Assembly (NCBI RefSeq): GCF_017569925.1
Contig: NZ_CP050854.1
Location: forward strand, 3,100,001 to 3,164,000
Source of the DNA: Brenneria izadpanahii
Lineage (GTDB): Bacteria > Pseudomonadota > Gammaproteobacteria > Enterobacterales > Enterobacteriaceae
Reading direction: 5' to 3'
DNA: 64,000 nucleotides
Part shown: piece after piece, positions 36,114-46,211 of the stretch
How positions within the stretch are numbered: position 1 is the first letter of the stretch
Layout of the letters: every line of letters starts with the position of its first letter
Position numbers and translations under genes: made by a program
The notes under the pieces: model-generated
What the model saw: only the letters and a program-made list of their open reading frames with translations
What the model was told of the DNA's origin: nothing
The model's database searches: none

Positions 36114-37518
36114 CTTCCACTCCCTTCGAAAATTCACGTTTCTGAATCAGTTTAGTGAAATAATAAGCGCCATAACATAAAGCGACAAACGGTATTCCGC
36201 ACCACAGCGCGATACGCTGTTCAGGATCAAACGCCAGCCCGATACAGGCCAGCAAACAAAGCGAGAAACCGAGAATCGGCGTTAGCGGAAACCAGGGCGC
36301 GCGATATTGCAGATGCGAAAGCGGCAAACCGGCGCGCAGGTGACGGCGGCGAAAAACGTAGTGGGACGCGCAGATGCTCAGCCATACCGCCACCACGGCA
36401 AACCCTGAAATCGCGGACAACGCCACATATACGGTATCCGGCGCCACCACGCTGGAAAACAGCGCCAGCAGCCCTCCGAGCATACTGATCGAAATGGCGA
36501 ACAGCGGTATGCCCCGGCGCGTCAGGCGCGCAAAACACTTCGGCAGAGTTCGTTCGTTCGATAGCGACCACAGCATTCGGCCTGACGCATATAGCCCGGA
36601 GTTGGCGGCGGAGAGGATTGCGGTAAGAATGACAAAATTAAATATGTCCGCCGCATAAGGAATACCGATTTTTTCGAACACCATCACAAACGGACTTTTG
36701 ATGATTCCCGCCTGATCCATCGGCAGCATCGCCGCCAGAACCACCACCGTGCCGATAAAGAAAATAACCAGCCGCGCCACCGTGGTACGGATCGCAATGG
36801 GGACGACTTTTTGCGGATTTTCCGTTTCACCGGCGGCGATGCCAATTAATTCCGTGCCGGAAAACGCAAAGTTAACCGCCACCATGGTCATCAAGATCGG
36901 CAAGCCGCCGTGTGGGAACCAGCCCGATGACGTGATGTTGTGGAAAAACGGCGCCGGCGATCCGTCTTTCAGCGGAATAAAGCCAAACATCGCGCCCGCG
37001 CCCAGAATGATAAACGCCAGAATGGTGACCACTTTGATCAGCGAAAACCAGAACTCGCCCTCGGCAAAGAAGCGCGAAGAGATGACATTCAGCAGGAATA
37101 TCAGCGTGCAGAACAACAGACACCAGATCCAAACCGGCACCTGGGGAAACCAGTATTGCATGCAAAATCCGGCGGCGGTAAGGCTGGAGCCCAGCGCCAC
37201 CGTCCAGGTCAACCAATACAACCAGGCAACGGTATAGCCCGTGGCCGGGCCGAGGTAACGCGCGGCATAAACATGGAAAGCGCCGGTTTCCGGCATGGCG
37301 ACGGATAACTCGCCGAGGCTCAGCATCACCAGATACACCACCAGCGCGCCAATCAGGTAGGCCATCAGCGTACCCGCCGCGCCGGTGGTCGAAATGATGT
37401 AACCGGTATTGAAAAACAACCCGGTGCCAATAACGCCGCCGAGTGACAGCATAACCAAATGACGCGCTTTCATCGTGCGCTTGAATTGCCCTTCCGGCTT
37501 GGCGGTGAGATGCTCCAT
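36103..37518 (-). CDS. mmuP: S-methylmethionine permease MmuP
   Basis: 471 residues (467 in E. coli) of the amino-acid/polyamine/organocation permease family with about 12 helices; the N-terminal consensus [20 protein letters not shown] is present. It imports S-methylmethionine, abundant in plants, for MmuM. The start at 37518 (MEHLTAK) has a GAGGGA ribosome site. A MetJ box 17 bp upstream indicates repression by S-adenosylmethionine. Confidence 0.94.
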   Translation of the reverse strand: MEHLTAKPEGQFKRTMKARHLVMLSLGGVIGTGLFFNTGYIISTTGAAGTLMAYLIGALVVYLVMLSLGELSVAMPETGAFHVYAARYLGPATGYTVAWLYWLTWTVALGSSLTAAGFCMQYWFPQVPVWIWCLLFCTLIFLLNVISSRFFAEGEFWFSLIKVVTILAFIILGAGAMFGFIPLKDGSPAPFFHNITSSGWFPHGGLPILMTMVAVNFAFSGTELIGIAAGETENPQKVVPIAIRTTVARLVIFFIGTVVVLAAMLPMDQAGIIKSPFVMVFEKIGIPYAADIFNFVILTAILSAANSGLYASGRMLWSLSNERTLPKCFARLTRRGIPLFAISISMLGGLLALFSSVVAPDTVYVALSAISGFAVVAVWLSICASHYVFRRRHLRAGLPLSHLQYRAPWFPLTPILGFSLCLLACIGLAFDPEQRIALWCGIPFVALCYGAYYFTKLIQKREFSKGVEDVA

Positions 37519-37534
37519 TATGTCCCTCACGTAT

Positions 37535-37558
37535 AGACGTCTAAACCTCCAGATAGAT
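37535..37558. promoter_or_regulatory. MetJ operator (met boxes) upstream of mmuP
   Basis: A perfect met box AGACGTCT at 37535-37542 is followed without gap by AAACCTCC (5 of 8 matches) and AGATAGAT (4 of 8). MetJ binds tandem 8-bp boxes, so this arrangement supports methionine-controlled repression of the mmu operon. Confidence 0.8.
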
Positions 37559-37656
37559 AGAGCGTTATACCGCTAAACCATCCGAAAAGTAAAGCGACCG
37601 GAAGGACGCCGGCGCCGATTAGTCAAAATCTGAGCGAGTAGCCCGTAAAAGGCCGG

Positions 37657-38595
37657 TTAATCGCGCAGATTACCGATGACGCGGGCGATATCGGCCGAGG
37701 TCTTCAACGCCCGGATTTCACTGAACAGCGCCGAAGCCTCGGCGTACTCTTTACGCAGATAGCCCAGCCACTGTTTGATACGGGCGACATGATACAGACC
37801 GGTGTCGCCCTGCTTTTCCAACCGGACGTATTTTCGCAGCAGCGCCATCACTTCCGTCCACGGCATACGCGGTTCATTATATTTGATCACCCGGCTCAGG
37901 TTCGGCACGTTAAGCGCCCCCCTACCAATCATGATGGCGTCGCATCCGGTGGCCGCCATGCACGCCTGCGCGCTTTGCCAGTCCCAGATTTCGCCGTTGG
38001 CGATCACCGGGATGGTCAACCGGCGGCGTATCTCGCCGATAGCCCGCCAGTTAATGCGCTCCGCCTTGTAGCCATCCTCTTTGGTGCGCCCATGAACGGC
38101 TATTTCCGTCGCGCCCGCCTGCTGCACCGCATCGGCGATCTCAAACTGCCGGTCGCCGGAATCCCAGCCGAGACGCACTTTCACCGTCACCGGCAGATGC
38201 GCCGGCACCGCTTCGCGTATCGCTTTGGCGCCCTGATAAATCAATTCCGGATCTTTGAGCAACGTCGCCCCGCCGCCGCTGCCGTTGACCAGTTTGGACG
38301 GACAGCCGCAGTTCAGATCGACGCCGTAGGAGCCCAGTTCGACCGCCCGGCTGGCATTTTCCGCCAGCCAGCGCGGATATTGTCCCAGCAGTTGGACGCG
38401 CACCGGCGTACCAGACGGCGTACGGCTGGCATGATGTAATTCCGGGCATAAGCGATAGAAAGACTTAACCGGCAGGCGCTGATCCACCACCCGCAAAAAC
38501 TCGGTAATACAGAGGTCATAATCATTCACTTCAGTCAGAAGTTCCCGTACCAGGGAGTCGAGAACCCCTTCCATCGGGGCAAGCAGAATACGCAT
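37657..38595 (-). CDS. dusC: tRNA-dihydrouridine(16) synthase DusC
   Basis: 312 residues (315 in E. coli) with the FMN TIM-barrel of Dus enzymes. The N-terminal [19 protein letters not shown], the catalytic cysteine in [14 protein letters not shown] (about 96-109) and [10 protein letters not shown] are present. It reduces U16 of tRNAs in the cytoplasm using NADPH. It is the DusC type, not DusA or DusB, judging by the [14 protein letters not shown] start. Stands alone. Confidence 0.94.
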   Translation of the reverse strand: MRILLAPMEGVLDSLVRELLTEVNDYDLCITEFLRVVDQRLPVKSFYRLCPELHHASRTPSGTPVRVQLLGQYPRWLAENASRAVELGSYGVDLNCGCPSKLVNGSGGGATLLKDPELIYQGAKAIREAVPAHLPVTVKVRLGWDSGDRQFEIADAVQQAGATEIAVHGRTKEDGYKAERINWRAIGEIRRRLTIPVIANGEIWDWQSAQACMAATGCDAIMIGRGALNVPNLSRVIKYNEPRMPWTEVMALLRKYVRLEKQGDTGLYHVARIKQWLGYLRKEYAEASALFSEIRALKTSADIARVIGNLRD

Positions 38596-38678
38596 AACGC
38601 TACTCGGTTACAAAAGCGGACCAGCCAAAAAGCACGCAATGGTACTGTCCATTGTAAGGGATACGCAACGGAAAAAGC

Positions 38679-38708
38679 GCGGGGATGAGGTCAAATCCCC
38701 ATCCCCGC
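38679..38708 (-). terminator. Intrinsic terminator of the dppA-like gene
   Basis: Arms GCGGGGATG (38679-38687) and CATCCCCGC (38700-38708); in the leftward direction they are followed by GCTTTTTCC. It lies 37 bp after the gene. Confidence 0.85.
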
Positions 38709-38745
38709 CGTAGAACATGCCTAATGAACCTAGATGGCGTTCAAC

Positions 38746-40341
38746 TTACTTCTTCACATCGACCTGATAGAAAATATGTTTGCCGAAAGGATCGATCTCA
38801 TATCCCGTCACTTCTTTGCGTACCGGTTCAAAGATCGTCGAATGGGCAATCATCACCGCTGGCGCCTGATCGTGCATGATCTGCTGCGCCTGTTTGTACA
38901 GCTCGATACGCTTATTGTGGTCCTGGGAAGTGCGAGCTTCGGTAATAACCTTATCAAACGGGGCATAGCACCATTTCGATGAGTTGGAACCCCCATCGGC
39001 GGAGGTACAGCTAAACAACGGCCCGAAGAAGTTGTCCGGATCGCCGGTCGCGGTGGTCCAGCCCATCAACGCGGCCTGGTGCTCACCGCTTTTCACCCGC
39101 TTCAGGTACTCACCCCATTCGAAGCTGACGATTTTCGCCTGCACGCCAACTTTCGCCCAATCCGCCTGAATCATTTCCGCCATACGGCGCGCATTCGGGT
39201 TGTACGGACGCTGCACCGGCATAGCCCACAGATCAATCGTCGCGCCTTCAGGCAGCCCCGCTTCTTTCAGCAGCGCTTTGGCCTTTTCCGGATCGTAGTC
39301 ATAATCTTTCAGATCCTGATCGGCGCTCCATACGCCCGGCGGCAGCAGGTTTTTCGCCGCCGTCCCGGTTCCCTGGAACACGGCCTGGATAATGGCGGGC
39401 TTATTAATCGCCATAGTCAGCGCCTGGCGGACTTTCACATTATCCAGCGGCGCTTTCTGCGTATTGAAAGCCAGAAAACCGGTATTCAACCCGGCTTTCT
39501 GCATCAGGGTAATATCTTTATTTTCCTTCATGCGCGGCAAATCGGCCGGATTCGGGAACGGCATCACCTGACACTCGTTCTTCTCCAGTTTGGCATAACG
39601 CACGGAGGCATCCGGCGTAATAGTGAAAATCAGCCGCTCCAGCTTGGCCTTGCCTTGCCAGTATTCCGGGAACGCCTTATATAAAATGCGAGAATCTTTC
39701 TGATATTGCGCCAGTTCAAACGGGCCGGTGCCGATCGGATTCATATCCACGCGCTCCGGCGTTCCCGCTTTCAGCATCGCGTCGGCATATTCCGCGGAAA
39801 GTATCGAGGCGAAGTACCAGGCTAAATCCGCCAGGAAGGGCGCTTCGGCATGAGACAGCGTAAAGCGCACCGTGTGGTCGTCAATTTTGTCGATGTTTTT
39901 GATCAGCGAGCCGAACTCCAGGCTTTCAAAATTGGAGTAATTGCCATTAGAGACATTGTGGTAGGGATGCTGGGGATCTTTCTGCCTCATAAACGAAAAG
40001 ATAACGTCGTCGGCGCCGAAATCACGCGTGGGTTTGAAATATTTATTGCTTTGAAACTTCACGCCTTTGCGCAAATGGAAGGTATAGGTCGTACCGTCCT
40101 CGCTAATGTCCCAGCTTTCCGCCAGACTCGGAATCAGCTCCGTGGTTCCCACTTTGAAATCGACCAGGCGGTTATAAACCGGCACCGCGCTGGCGTCTAC
40201 GCTGGTGCCCGAGGTATACAACTGCGGGTTAAAGTTTTCTGGTGAACCTTCTGAACAAAATACCAATGTGTTAGCCGAAGCCGCCGAAGCCATCGCTAAC
40301 GTCAGTGCTGACAGCGTTAACCGCGACACCAAACTTTTCAT
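38746..40341 (-). CDS. dppA: Orphan dipeptide-binding protein, DppA-like
   Basis: 531 residues (535 in E. coli), signal peptide ending in SASA, then a family 5 solute-binding protein. It is very close to DppA, for example CSEGSPENFNPQLYTSGT and the shared DLWAMPVQRPYNPNARR. It binds dipeptides in the periplasm. The dppBCDF permease and ATPase genes are absent here; it may be a second DppA. It starts divergently from pepT, 201 bp away. The ATG at 40341 has GAGAGG upstream; a 23-codon upstream extension is open. Confidence 0.92.
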   Translation of the reverse strand: MKSLVSRLTLSALTLAMASAASANTLVFCSEGSPENFNPQLYTSGTSVDASAVPVYNRLVDFKVGTTELIPSLAESWDISEDGTTYTFHLRKGVKFQSNKYFKPTRDFGADDVIFSFMRQKDPQHPYHNVSNGNYSNFESLEFGSLIKNIDKIDDHTVRFTLSHAEAPFLADLAWYFASILSAEYADAMLKAGTPERVDMNPIGTGPFELAQYQKDSRILYKAFPEYWQGKAKLERLIFTITPDASVRYAKLEKNECQVMPFPNPADLPRMKENKDITLMQKAGLNTGFLAFNTQKAPLDNVKVRQALTMAINKPAIIQAVFQGTGTAAKNLLPPGVWSADQDLKDYDYDPEKAKALLKEAGLPEGATIDLWAMPVQRPYNPNARRMAEMIQADWAKVGVQAKIVSFEWGEYLKRVKSGEHQAALMGWTTATGDPDNFFGPLFSCTSADGGSNSSKWCYAPFDKVITEARTSQDHNKRIELYKQAQQIMHDQAPAVMIAHSTIFEPVRKEVTGYEIDPFGKHIFYQVDVKK

Positions 40342-40542
40342 CCCAAACCTCTCTTTTAATGACTCTATATACCCTGATAAAGAAAAAATCGCTCGTCTGC
40401 ACAACGGCATCTATAGCAATAAGCATATTGCCTGACTCAAAATAGTAGACAATATAATCAAATAGATATAGGTAGTTAACAAATAACATAATTAGGCTAC
40501 GATATAAAACACCCCGTGTAATAAACAAATGAAGGATGCGTT

Positions 40543-41784
40543 ATGACTTACAATCTGGCCAGTCAGCTCAGCAAGCGTTTTTACCGCTATCTCGCCGTGA
40601 CCAGCCAAAGCAACGCGGCATCTTCGGTTTTACCCAGTACGCCGGAACAGCACGACATGGCGAAAATGCTGGCGCAAGAGCTGCGCGAATTCGGTATGAA
40701 AGATGTCGTTATTGATGAACATGCCACCGTCACCGCAGTAAAACCGGGCAACTGCCCTTCCGCGCCGCGCATCGGTTTTATTACGCACATAGATACCGTT
40801 GACGTCGGGCTATCGCCGCACATCCATCCACAGACCTTACACTTTACCGGCGAAGATCTTTGCCTGAACCGCGAACAGGATATTTGGCTGCGCACGGCGG
40901 AACACCCGGAAATTATGCCGTATGTCGGCCAGGATATTATTTTCAGCGACGGCACCAGCGTGCTGGGCGCGGATAATAAAGCCGCCGTCACGGTGGTCAT
41001 GACGCTGCTGGAGAACCTCGCCAGCGATATGCGGCACGGCGATATCGTGGTCGCATTCGTGCCGGACGAGGAGATCGGGCTGCGCGGAGCCAAAGCGCTG
41101 GATCTCAAACGCTTTGACGTGGATTTCGCCTACACGATTGACTGCTGTGAACTGGGTGAAGTGGTGTACGAGAACTTCAACGCCGCCGCCGCCGAAATCC
41201 GTTTTACCGGCGTGACCGCCCACCCGATGTCAGCCAAAGGCGTGTTGGTCAACCCGCTGCTGATGGCCCATGATTTTATCAGCCACTTTGACCGTCAACA
41301 GACCCCGGAACACACCGACGGGCGTCAAGGCTATATCTGGTTTAACGATCTGGCGGCGAACGCCAACGAGGCCAGGCTGAAGGCTTCGATACGCGATTTC
41401 GATCTGGCTTCGTTCGAGCGCCGCAAACAGCAGATTGCCGATACCGCCGCGAAGATCGGCCGTCAGTATCCCACCGGCAACGTCACCTTCACCATTAGCG
41501 ATACCTACAGCAATATCAGCAACGCGATTACCGACGATCGCCGCGCCATCGACCTGCTGTTCGCCGCGCTGGATAAGCTGGCGATTAAGCCGAAAGTTAC
41601 GCCCATGCGCGGCGGCACGGACGGCGCGGCGCTTTCCGCGAAGGGATTGCTGACGCCGAATTTCTTTACCGGCGCGCACAACTTCCATTCGCGTTTTGAA
41701 TTCCTGCCCATCCCGTCGTTTGTAAAATCGTATCAAGTGGCGCTGAATCTGTGTCTGCTGGCCGCCGACGACTCAGCGCAGTAG
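40543..41784 (+). CDS. pepT: Peptidase T (tripeptidase)
   Basis: 413 residues of the M20B aminotripeptidase PepT (408 in E. coli). Metal ligands of M20 are visible: FITHIDTVDVG (H78-like), SDGTSVLGADNKAA (bridging aspartate), FVPDEEIGLRGAK (catalytic base and Glu ligand), YTIDCCELGEV and TGAHNFHSRFEF. It removes the N-terminal residue of tripeptides in the cytoplasm. AAGGA eight bases before ATG. Its 3' end overlaps the convergent AraC gene by 12 bases. Confidence 0.96.
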   Translation: MTYNLASQLSKRFYRYLAVTSQSNAASSVLPSTPEQHDMAKMLAQELREFGMKDVVIDEHATVTAVKPGNCPSAPRIGFITHIDTVDVGLSPHIHPQTLHFTGEDLCLNREQDIWLRTAEHPEIMPYVGQDIIFSDGTSVLGADNKAAVTVVMTLLENLASDMRHGDIVVAFVPDEEIGLRGAKALDLKRFDVDFAYTIDCCELGEVVYENFNAAAAEIRFTGVTAHPMSAKGVLVNPLLMAHDFISHFDRQQTPEHTDGRQGYIWFNDLAANANEARLKASIRDFDLASFERRKQQIADTAAKIGRQYPTGNVTFTISDTYSNISNAITDDRRAIDLLFAALDKLAIKPKVTPMRGGTDGAALSAKGLLTPNFFTGAHNFHSRFEFLPIPSFVKSYQVALNLCLLAADDSAQ

Positions 41785-42648
41785 CGTCCGGCGTAGCGCG
41801 GAGGGGGTCATTCCGCGTTCGCTTTTAAAGCTATGGCTAAAGTGGCTGGCGGAACTGAACCCGCAAATCAGCGCAATCTCGGTTATCGCCAGCGAACTGT
41901 GACGCAGCATCTCCTCCGCCCGCGCCAGCCGCCGCTTCAGTACGTACTGGTGCGGCGCCATTCCTTCGCTCTGACGAAACATGCGGGCGAAGTGAAACTC
42001 GCTCAATCCGGCTTCGGCCGCCAGTTCGTCCAACGTCAAAGGATCGCCAAGCCGGCTTTCCATCATCTCTTTTACCCGGCGCAGCACCGCCGGGGCCAGG
42101 CCGCCGCGTACCTTCGGCAGCGTCCACTGTAGCTGGGTATACTGTCTTAGCGTATGTATCAGCAACAAGGTTGCCGCGCTGCTCAGCGCCAGTTGATTGG
42201 CCGGATCCGCCCAACTGTAGTTGAGTAAAAACTGCCGGTACAGCGTGGTGATCTGCGCATCGTCGCCGAAAATCCGCTCTTCCGTGCGGATCGAAGCCGG
42301 ACTGCGATCCCAGGTCTGCTCCGCCAACCGGCGGAAATGGCTGTCGTCATAATAAAGATGGACAAAAGAGAGATCGCCGCGGATATCCCAGGTGGTGACG
42401 CTCTGTTTCGGCATCAGACAGAAGCGGTCCGGTCCCCCGCCGTTATGCCATCCATCCGGCGTTTTATGATAACTTTCATAGCCATCGGCAGTGTATAGGC
42501 TGAGGGTGTGGTGGTCGCCGTTTTCGAGGGTGACAAGATCGTTGCGGTTAAACCATGACGCCAGACGCACGCCGGAACCCAGTTCAACGGTATCCCGCAG
42601 CACCGTTTTATACTGTTGCAGCGAATTGAACGCTTTATACTGATGCAT
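41773..42648 (-). CDS. AraC-family transcriptional regulator
   Basis: 291 residues: an N-terminal effector domain (about 1-170) and two C-terminal helix-turn-helix motifs (about 185-290: LTLDELAAEAGLSEFHFARMFRQ, IALICGFSSASHFSHSFKSERG). It resembles regulators of the PqrA/MarA-like and sugar or aromatic-responsive AraC groups. It is divergent from an EamA transporter, 113 bp away, and is the probable regulator of it. Confidence 0.88.
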   Translation of the reverse strand: MHQYKAFNSLQQYKTVLRDTVELGSGVRLASWFNRNDLVTLENGDHHTLSLYTADGYESYHKTPDGWHNGGGPDRFCLMPKQSVTTWDIRGDLSFVHLYYDDSHFRRLAEQTWDRSPASIRTEERIFGDDAQITTLYRQFLLNYSWADPANQLALSSAATLLLIHTLRQYTQLQWTLPKVRGGLAPAVLRRVKEMMESRLGDPLTLDELAAEAGLSEFHFARMFRQSEGMAPHQYVLKRRLARAEEMLRHSSLAITEIALICGFSSASHFSHSFKSERGMTPSALRRTLLR

Positions 42649-42761
42649 CGCACCTCCCTACCAACAAACCGCAAGATTCTGTTATTAGCCGCAATCCGCT
42701 GAAAGCCGAAGCCGGAGCAAAAATCCATACTGGCAGTCATGATAAACACCGGAGTCTGCTA

Positions 42762-43661
42762 ATGAATATTGTGCTCTATATTTCCGTGGTGCTGATCTGG
42801 GGAACCACCTGGATTGCCATCAGCATGCAACAGGGCGGCGTTGCCGCCGAAGTTTCCATCTTTTGGCGATTCCTGCTTTCTTCCGTGATTCTGCTGGCCT
42901 TTCTCTCGCTGACGAAACGCCTTCGCCCGCTGTCGCGCCGGGCGCACCTGCTGTGTATGCTTCAGGGGCTATGCGTATTCGGCATTAACTTTATCTGTTT
43001 TTATCACGCTATCGCCTGGATTTCGAGCGGATTAGAATCGGTCATTTTTTCCATGGCGGTATTATTTAATGCTTTCAATAGCCGGCTGTTCTTCGGTCAT
43101 CGCCTGACGCGCAACGTGATAATCGCCGCGCCGCTGGGCTTTACCGGCATGGTGGCGCTGTTCTGGCACGACCTGATGAACATGGACGCGCAGCCGCATC
43201 TGCTCTGGGGCGCCGCGCTCTGTCTGCTGGGAACTTACGGTTTCTCACTGGGCAATATGATCAGTTCCCAGCATCAAAGGCAGGGACGCGATGTGATGAC
43301 CACCAACGGCTGGGGCATGTGCTACGGCGCGCTGTGGATGGGAATATTCAGCCTGATTCAGGGCTATGACTTCTCCCCGGAAATCACCACCCGTTATCTT
43401 GGTTCACTATTTTATCTGGCGATATTCGGTTCAGTGATTGGTTTTGGGGCTTATTTCAGTCTGGTAGGACGCATCGGCGCCAGTCAGGCCGCCTACGCGA
43501 CGCTTCTGTTCCCGCTGATCGCACTGTCCATCTCCACGGTATATGAAGACTACCATTGGCAGCCCAATGCCGTTATCGGGTTATTGCTGATTCTGGCGGG
43601 CAACGCGGTGATGTTTTACCGACCGCGGCGACGGATGGGAACTGCCGCTCAGGTGAAATGA
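42762..43661 (+). CDS. EamA/DMT-family transporter
   Basis: 299 residues, ten predicted helices in two EamA repeats with the N-terminal IWGTTWIAISMQQG motif common to metabolite exporters. It is probably an inner-membrane exporter of a small molecule or amino acid. Regulated, by position, by the divergent AraC protein. A hairpin (GCTGGGGC/GCCCCAGC at 43774-43794) follows and may act as a weak terminator between this gene and rhlE. Confidence 0.85.
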   Translation: MNIVLYISVVLIWGTTWIAISMQQGGVAAEVSIFWRFLLSSVILLAFLSLTKRLRPLSRRAHLLCMLQGLCVFGINFICFYHAIAWISSGLESVIFSMAVLFNAFNSRLFFGHRLTRNVIIAAPLGFTGMVALFWHDLMNMDAQPHLLWGAALCLLGTYGFSLGNMISSQHQRQGRDVMTTNGWGMCYGALWMGIFSLIQGYDFSPEITTRYLGSLFYLAIFGSVIGFGAYFSLVGRIGASQAAYATLLFPLIALSISTVYEDYHWQPNAVIGLLLILAGNAVMFYRPRRRMGTAAQVK

Positions 43662-43699
43662 ATTTTCATACCTGATGAATGATAGCCTTGCATACTGCG

Positions 43700-43795
43700 C
43701 CGATCCCCGCCCCGCCTCCCCCTTGCCAGGGAGAGGAATACCCATAAGGATTGAGGCGGTGTCGGCTGCAACCGCTGGGGCGCAAAGCCCCAGCA
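43700..43795. repeat. Partial repeat element and hairpin between EamA and rhlE
   Basis: CGATCCCCGCCCCGCCTCC followed by CTTGCCAGGGAGAGG resembles the block near 58525-58550 (CTCCC...CCCCTTGTCAGGGGGAGG) and the core of the element at 11148-11238. No terminal inverted repeats were seen here, so it may be a fragment. The perfect 8-bp hairpin at 43774-43794 lies next to it. Confidence 0.45.
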
Positions 43796-43804
43796 TAAAC
43801 CTAT

Positions 43805-45181
43805 TTATTTACCCGCCGGTTTGCTGCGGTTTTGCGGACGCGGCGAACGGCGCTGCCCTTCGCTATTGCCCCACGGAGCGGAGCTGTTGCCGCCGGAACG
43901 CCGCGGCTGACGGGCGCCGTCGTTGCTCTTACGTTCGCCCTGAGCGCGTGGCGAGCCGGACTGACCGCGCGGCCCGCCGCTGCGGGAACCGCCGCCGCGA
44001 TTACCCTGACGACCATTAATGATTGGCTCCGCCTTAATTGACGGATCCGGCTCATAGCCCGGAATGGCGATACGCGGGATTTCGCGCTTAAGCAGGCGTT
44101 CTATGTCACGCAGCAGCTTATGCTCGTCGACGCAGACCAGCGACAGCGCTTCCCCGGTGGATTCCGCCCGGCCGGTACGGCCGATACGATGCACATAGTC
44201 TTCCGGCACATTCGGCAGCTCATAGTTCACCACGTGCGGCAGTTGGTCGATATCCAGACCACGAGCCGCGATATCGGTGGCGACCAGCACGCGAATGGAG
44301 CCGTCTTTGAAGTTAGCCAACGCGCGGGTACGCGCGCCCTGGCTTTTGTTGCCATGAATCGCCGCCGCCGTAATGCCGTCTTTTTCCAGCAGTTCGGCCA
44401 GATGGTTGGCGCCATGTTTGGTGCGGGTAAACACCAGCACCTGCTGCCAGTTATTTTCGCCAATCAGTTGAGACAGCAGTTCCCGCTTACGGCGCTTATC
44501 GACAAAATGAACATGTTGCGTCACCAGCTCCGACGCCGTGTTGCGGCGCGCCACTTCAACCGAGGCCGGATTGCTCAACAGCTTGTTCGCCAGCGTTTTG
44601 ATTTCATCGGAGAAGGTGGCGGAAAACAGCAGGTTCTGCCGTTTGGCCGGCAGTTTCGCCAATACCCGGCGAATATCATGAATAAAGCCCATATCCAACA
44701 TGCGATCGGCTTCGTCCAGCACCAGGATTTCAATCTGCGACAGATCGACGGCGTTCTGATGCTCCAGATCGAGCAACCGGCCCGGCGTGGCGACCAGAAT
44801 ATCAACGCCGCCGCGCAGCTTCATCATCTGCGGATTGATGCTAACGCCGCCGAACACCACCAGCGAACGTAAGCGCAGATATTTGCTGTAAGCCTGAACG
44901 TTTTCACCGATCTGCGCCGCCAGTTCGCGGGTCGGCGTCAGGATCAGCGCCCGAACCGGACGCCGGCCTTTCGCCGCCGGCGCGCCGCTGCTCAGCAATT
45001 GCAGCAGCGGCAATGTGAAACCAGCCGTTTTGCCGGTACCGGTTTGCGCGCTGGCCATGAGGTCACGGCCGGCCAGCACAACGGGAATCGCCTGACGCTG
45101 TACAGGCGTAGGTTCGCGATAGCCCTGTTCTTCAACAGCACGCAGAATGTCGGCGCTCAGGCCGAGAGAATCAAATGACAT
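43805..45181 (-). CDS. rhlE: ATP-dependent RNA helicase RhlE
   Basis: 458 residues (454 in E. coli). DEAD-box helicase: Q-motif [10 protein letters not shown], Walker [15 protein letters not shown] in [12 protein letters not shown] in [16 protein letters not shown] and HRIGRTGRA. The C-terminal 70 residues are rich in glycine and arginine and bind RNA. It is a cytoplasmic ATP-dependent RNA helicase in RNA decay and ribosome maturation. The start at 45181 gives the E. coli [10 protein letters not shown]-terminus; a TTG codon upstream is also in frame. In E. coli it adjoins cecR; here a siderophore cluster separates them. Confidence 0.96.
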   Translation of the reverse strand: MSFDSLGLSADILRAVEEQGYREPTPVQRQAIPVVLAGRDLMASAQTGTGKTAGFTLPLLQLLSSGAPAAKGRRPVRALILTPTRELAAQIGENVQAYSKYLRLRSLVVFGGVSINPQMMKLRGGVDILVATPGRLLDLEHQNAVDLSQIEILVLDEADRMLDMGFIHDIRRVLAKLPAKRQNLLFSATFSDEIKTLANKLLSNPASVEVARRNTASELVTQHVHFVDKRRKRELLSQLIGENNWQQVLVFTRTKHGANHLAELLEKDGITAAAIHGNKSQGARTRALANFKDGSIRVLVATDIAARGLDIDQLPHVVNYELPNVPEDYVHRIGRTGRAESTGEALSLVCVDEHKLLRDIERLLKREIPRIAIPGYEPDPSIKAEPIINGRQGNRGGGSRSGGPRGQSGSPRAQGERKSNDGARQPRRSGGNSSAPWGNSEGQRRSPRPQNRSKPAGK

Positions 45182-45392
45182 AATAGAAAACAACTCCAGA
45201 TCCGCCCTGACCGGATAACAACCGGTGTAGTTTTCAGAGGGACGATAAGACGGGTTTGCCGGGCCACCATCAACTCAACAATAACGACGTAAGCAACAAC
45301 CACGATGAACGGGCACAACTACGGTGCGTAACTGCCGATATTGTATCAGAGATTATAAAGGTTAAGCGATTTTTATTAACAACGCGTTAATT

Positions 45393-46211
45393 TTACTCGT
45401 TGCCCTCCTCCGTATCCCCGCTGTTCCGTTTCGGCCGCAGCAGCGGACAGGCGGCGCAGTATTCACGCGGCTGCGACGCTTTATAGTAAAAGCAGCAGGT
45501 ACGGCGAAAACGCACCGCTTTTGCCCGCGCCGGCACCCAGGTTTTCGCTCGAAAAAACGCCGTCAGCGGATTGTCATCGCCGCCGAAAACCGCGCCCGGC
45601 GCCTGGTTGACCAAATAATCGAAATCCTGCTGAATACGTTGCGATAACGTCGCCGATTCGCCGTCCGCCACAAGCATGCGCCTCTCATACAGGGAAAAAA
45701 TGCGCACGGCGGTATTTTCCCACAAAATGCGCGGAGATATCCCCGCCGCCGCCGAAAAGCTCCGCCACAGCGGAGTCAGATGCCCGGCGAACAGCCGCTG
45801 AAGCTGACGCGTTCGCCACGCCTCGCGCATTGCGCCGTCCGGCGCGGCGGTAATCGACAAATCATATAGCGGCATGCCGGAAATCCAGCGCTGACCATCA
45901 TGACCATATTCCAGCATGCAGTTGGGCAGCGACATATCCAGCCCTTTATTATACATCGACATGGCATATAAGCTGGAGGCGGTCGTCAGGAAGGCGATGC
46001 GTTTACTCAACAAAGACGCGGCGATTTTCAGCGACGGCGCATTAAGCGCCGGCGTCAGGCGCGCCAGTACCGCCCGGCAATGTTGCGGATTAAGCAACGT
46101 CTGAGCGTCGCAGGCATCGTGACGTTCCCGCCCGTCGGCAACGGCCAGCCCCAACGCGCCGGACAACATCGCCCACTCTTGCGGGTTAAACGGATGGCGT
46201 CGCACGTTCAT
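45393..46211 (-). CDS. FhuF-like siderophore-iron reductase
   Basis: 272 residues. The C-terminal R-T-C-C-x11-C-x2-C-P (about 235-255) is the [2Fe-2S] site of FhuF-type ferric-siderophore reductases; the rest has the FhuF fold. It reduces ferric iron from the imported siderophore in the cytoplasm to release it. It is the last gene of the siderophore cluster and overlaps the upstream ATPase gene by 26 bases if the ATG at 46211 is used. A start 30 bases upstream is possible. Confidence 0.85.
   Translation of the reverse strand: MNVRRHPFNPQEWAMLSGALGLAVADGRERHDACDAQTLLNPQHCRAVLARLTPALNAPSLKIAASLLSKRIAFLTTASSLYAMSMYNKGLDMSLPNCMLEYGHDGQRWISGMPLYDLSITAAPDGAMREAWRTRQLQRLFAGHLTPLWRSFSAAAGISPRILWENTAVRIFSLYERRMLVADGESATLSQRIQQDFDYLVNQAPGAVFGGDDNPLTAFFRAKTWVPARAKAVRFRRTCCFYYKASQPREYCAACPLLRPKRNSGDTEEGNE

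Noticed and set aside
40441..40542. FNR site before pepT
   Set aside because: Only an ATCAA half-site is present; the other half does not match.
44120..44872. 250-codon plus-strand frame opposite rhlE
   Set aside because: Antisense of conserved DEAD-box helicase; no own signals.
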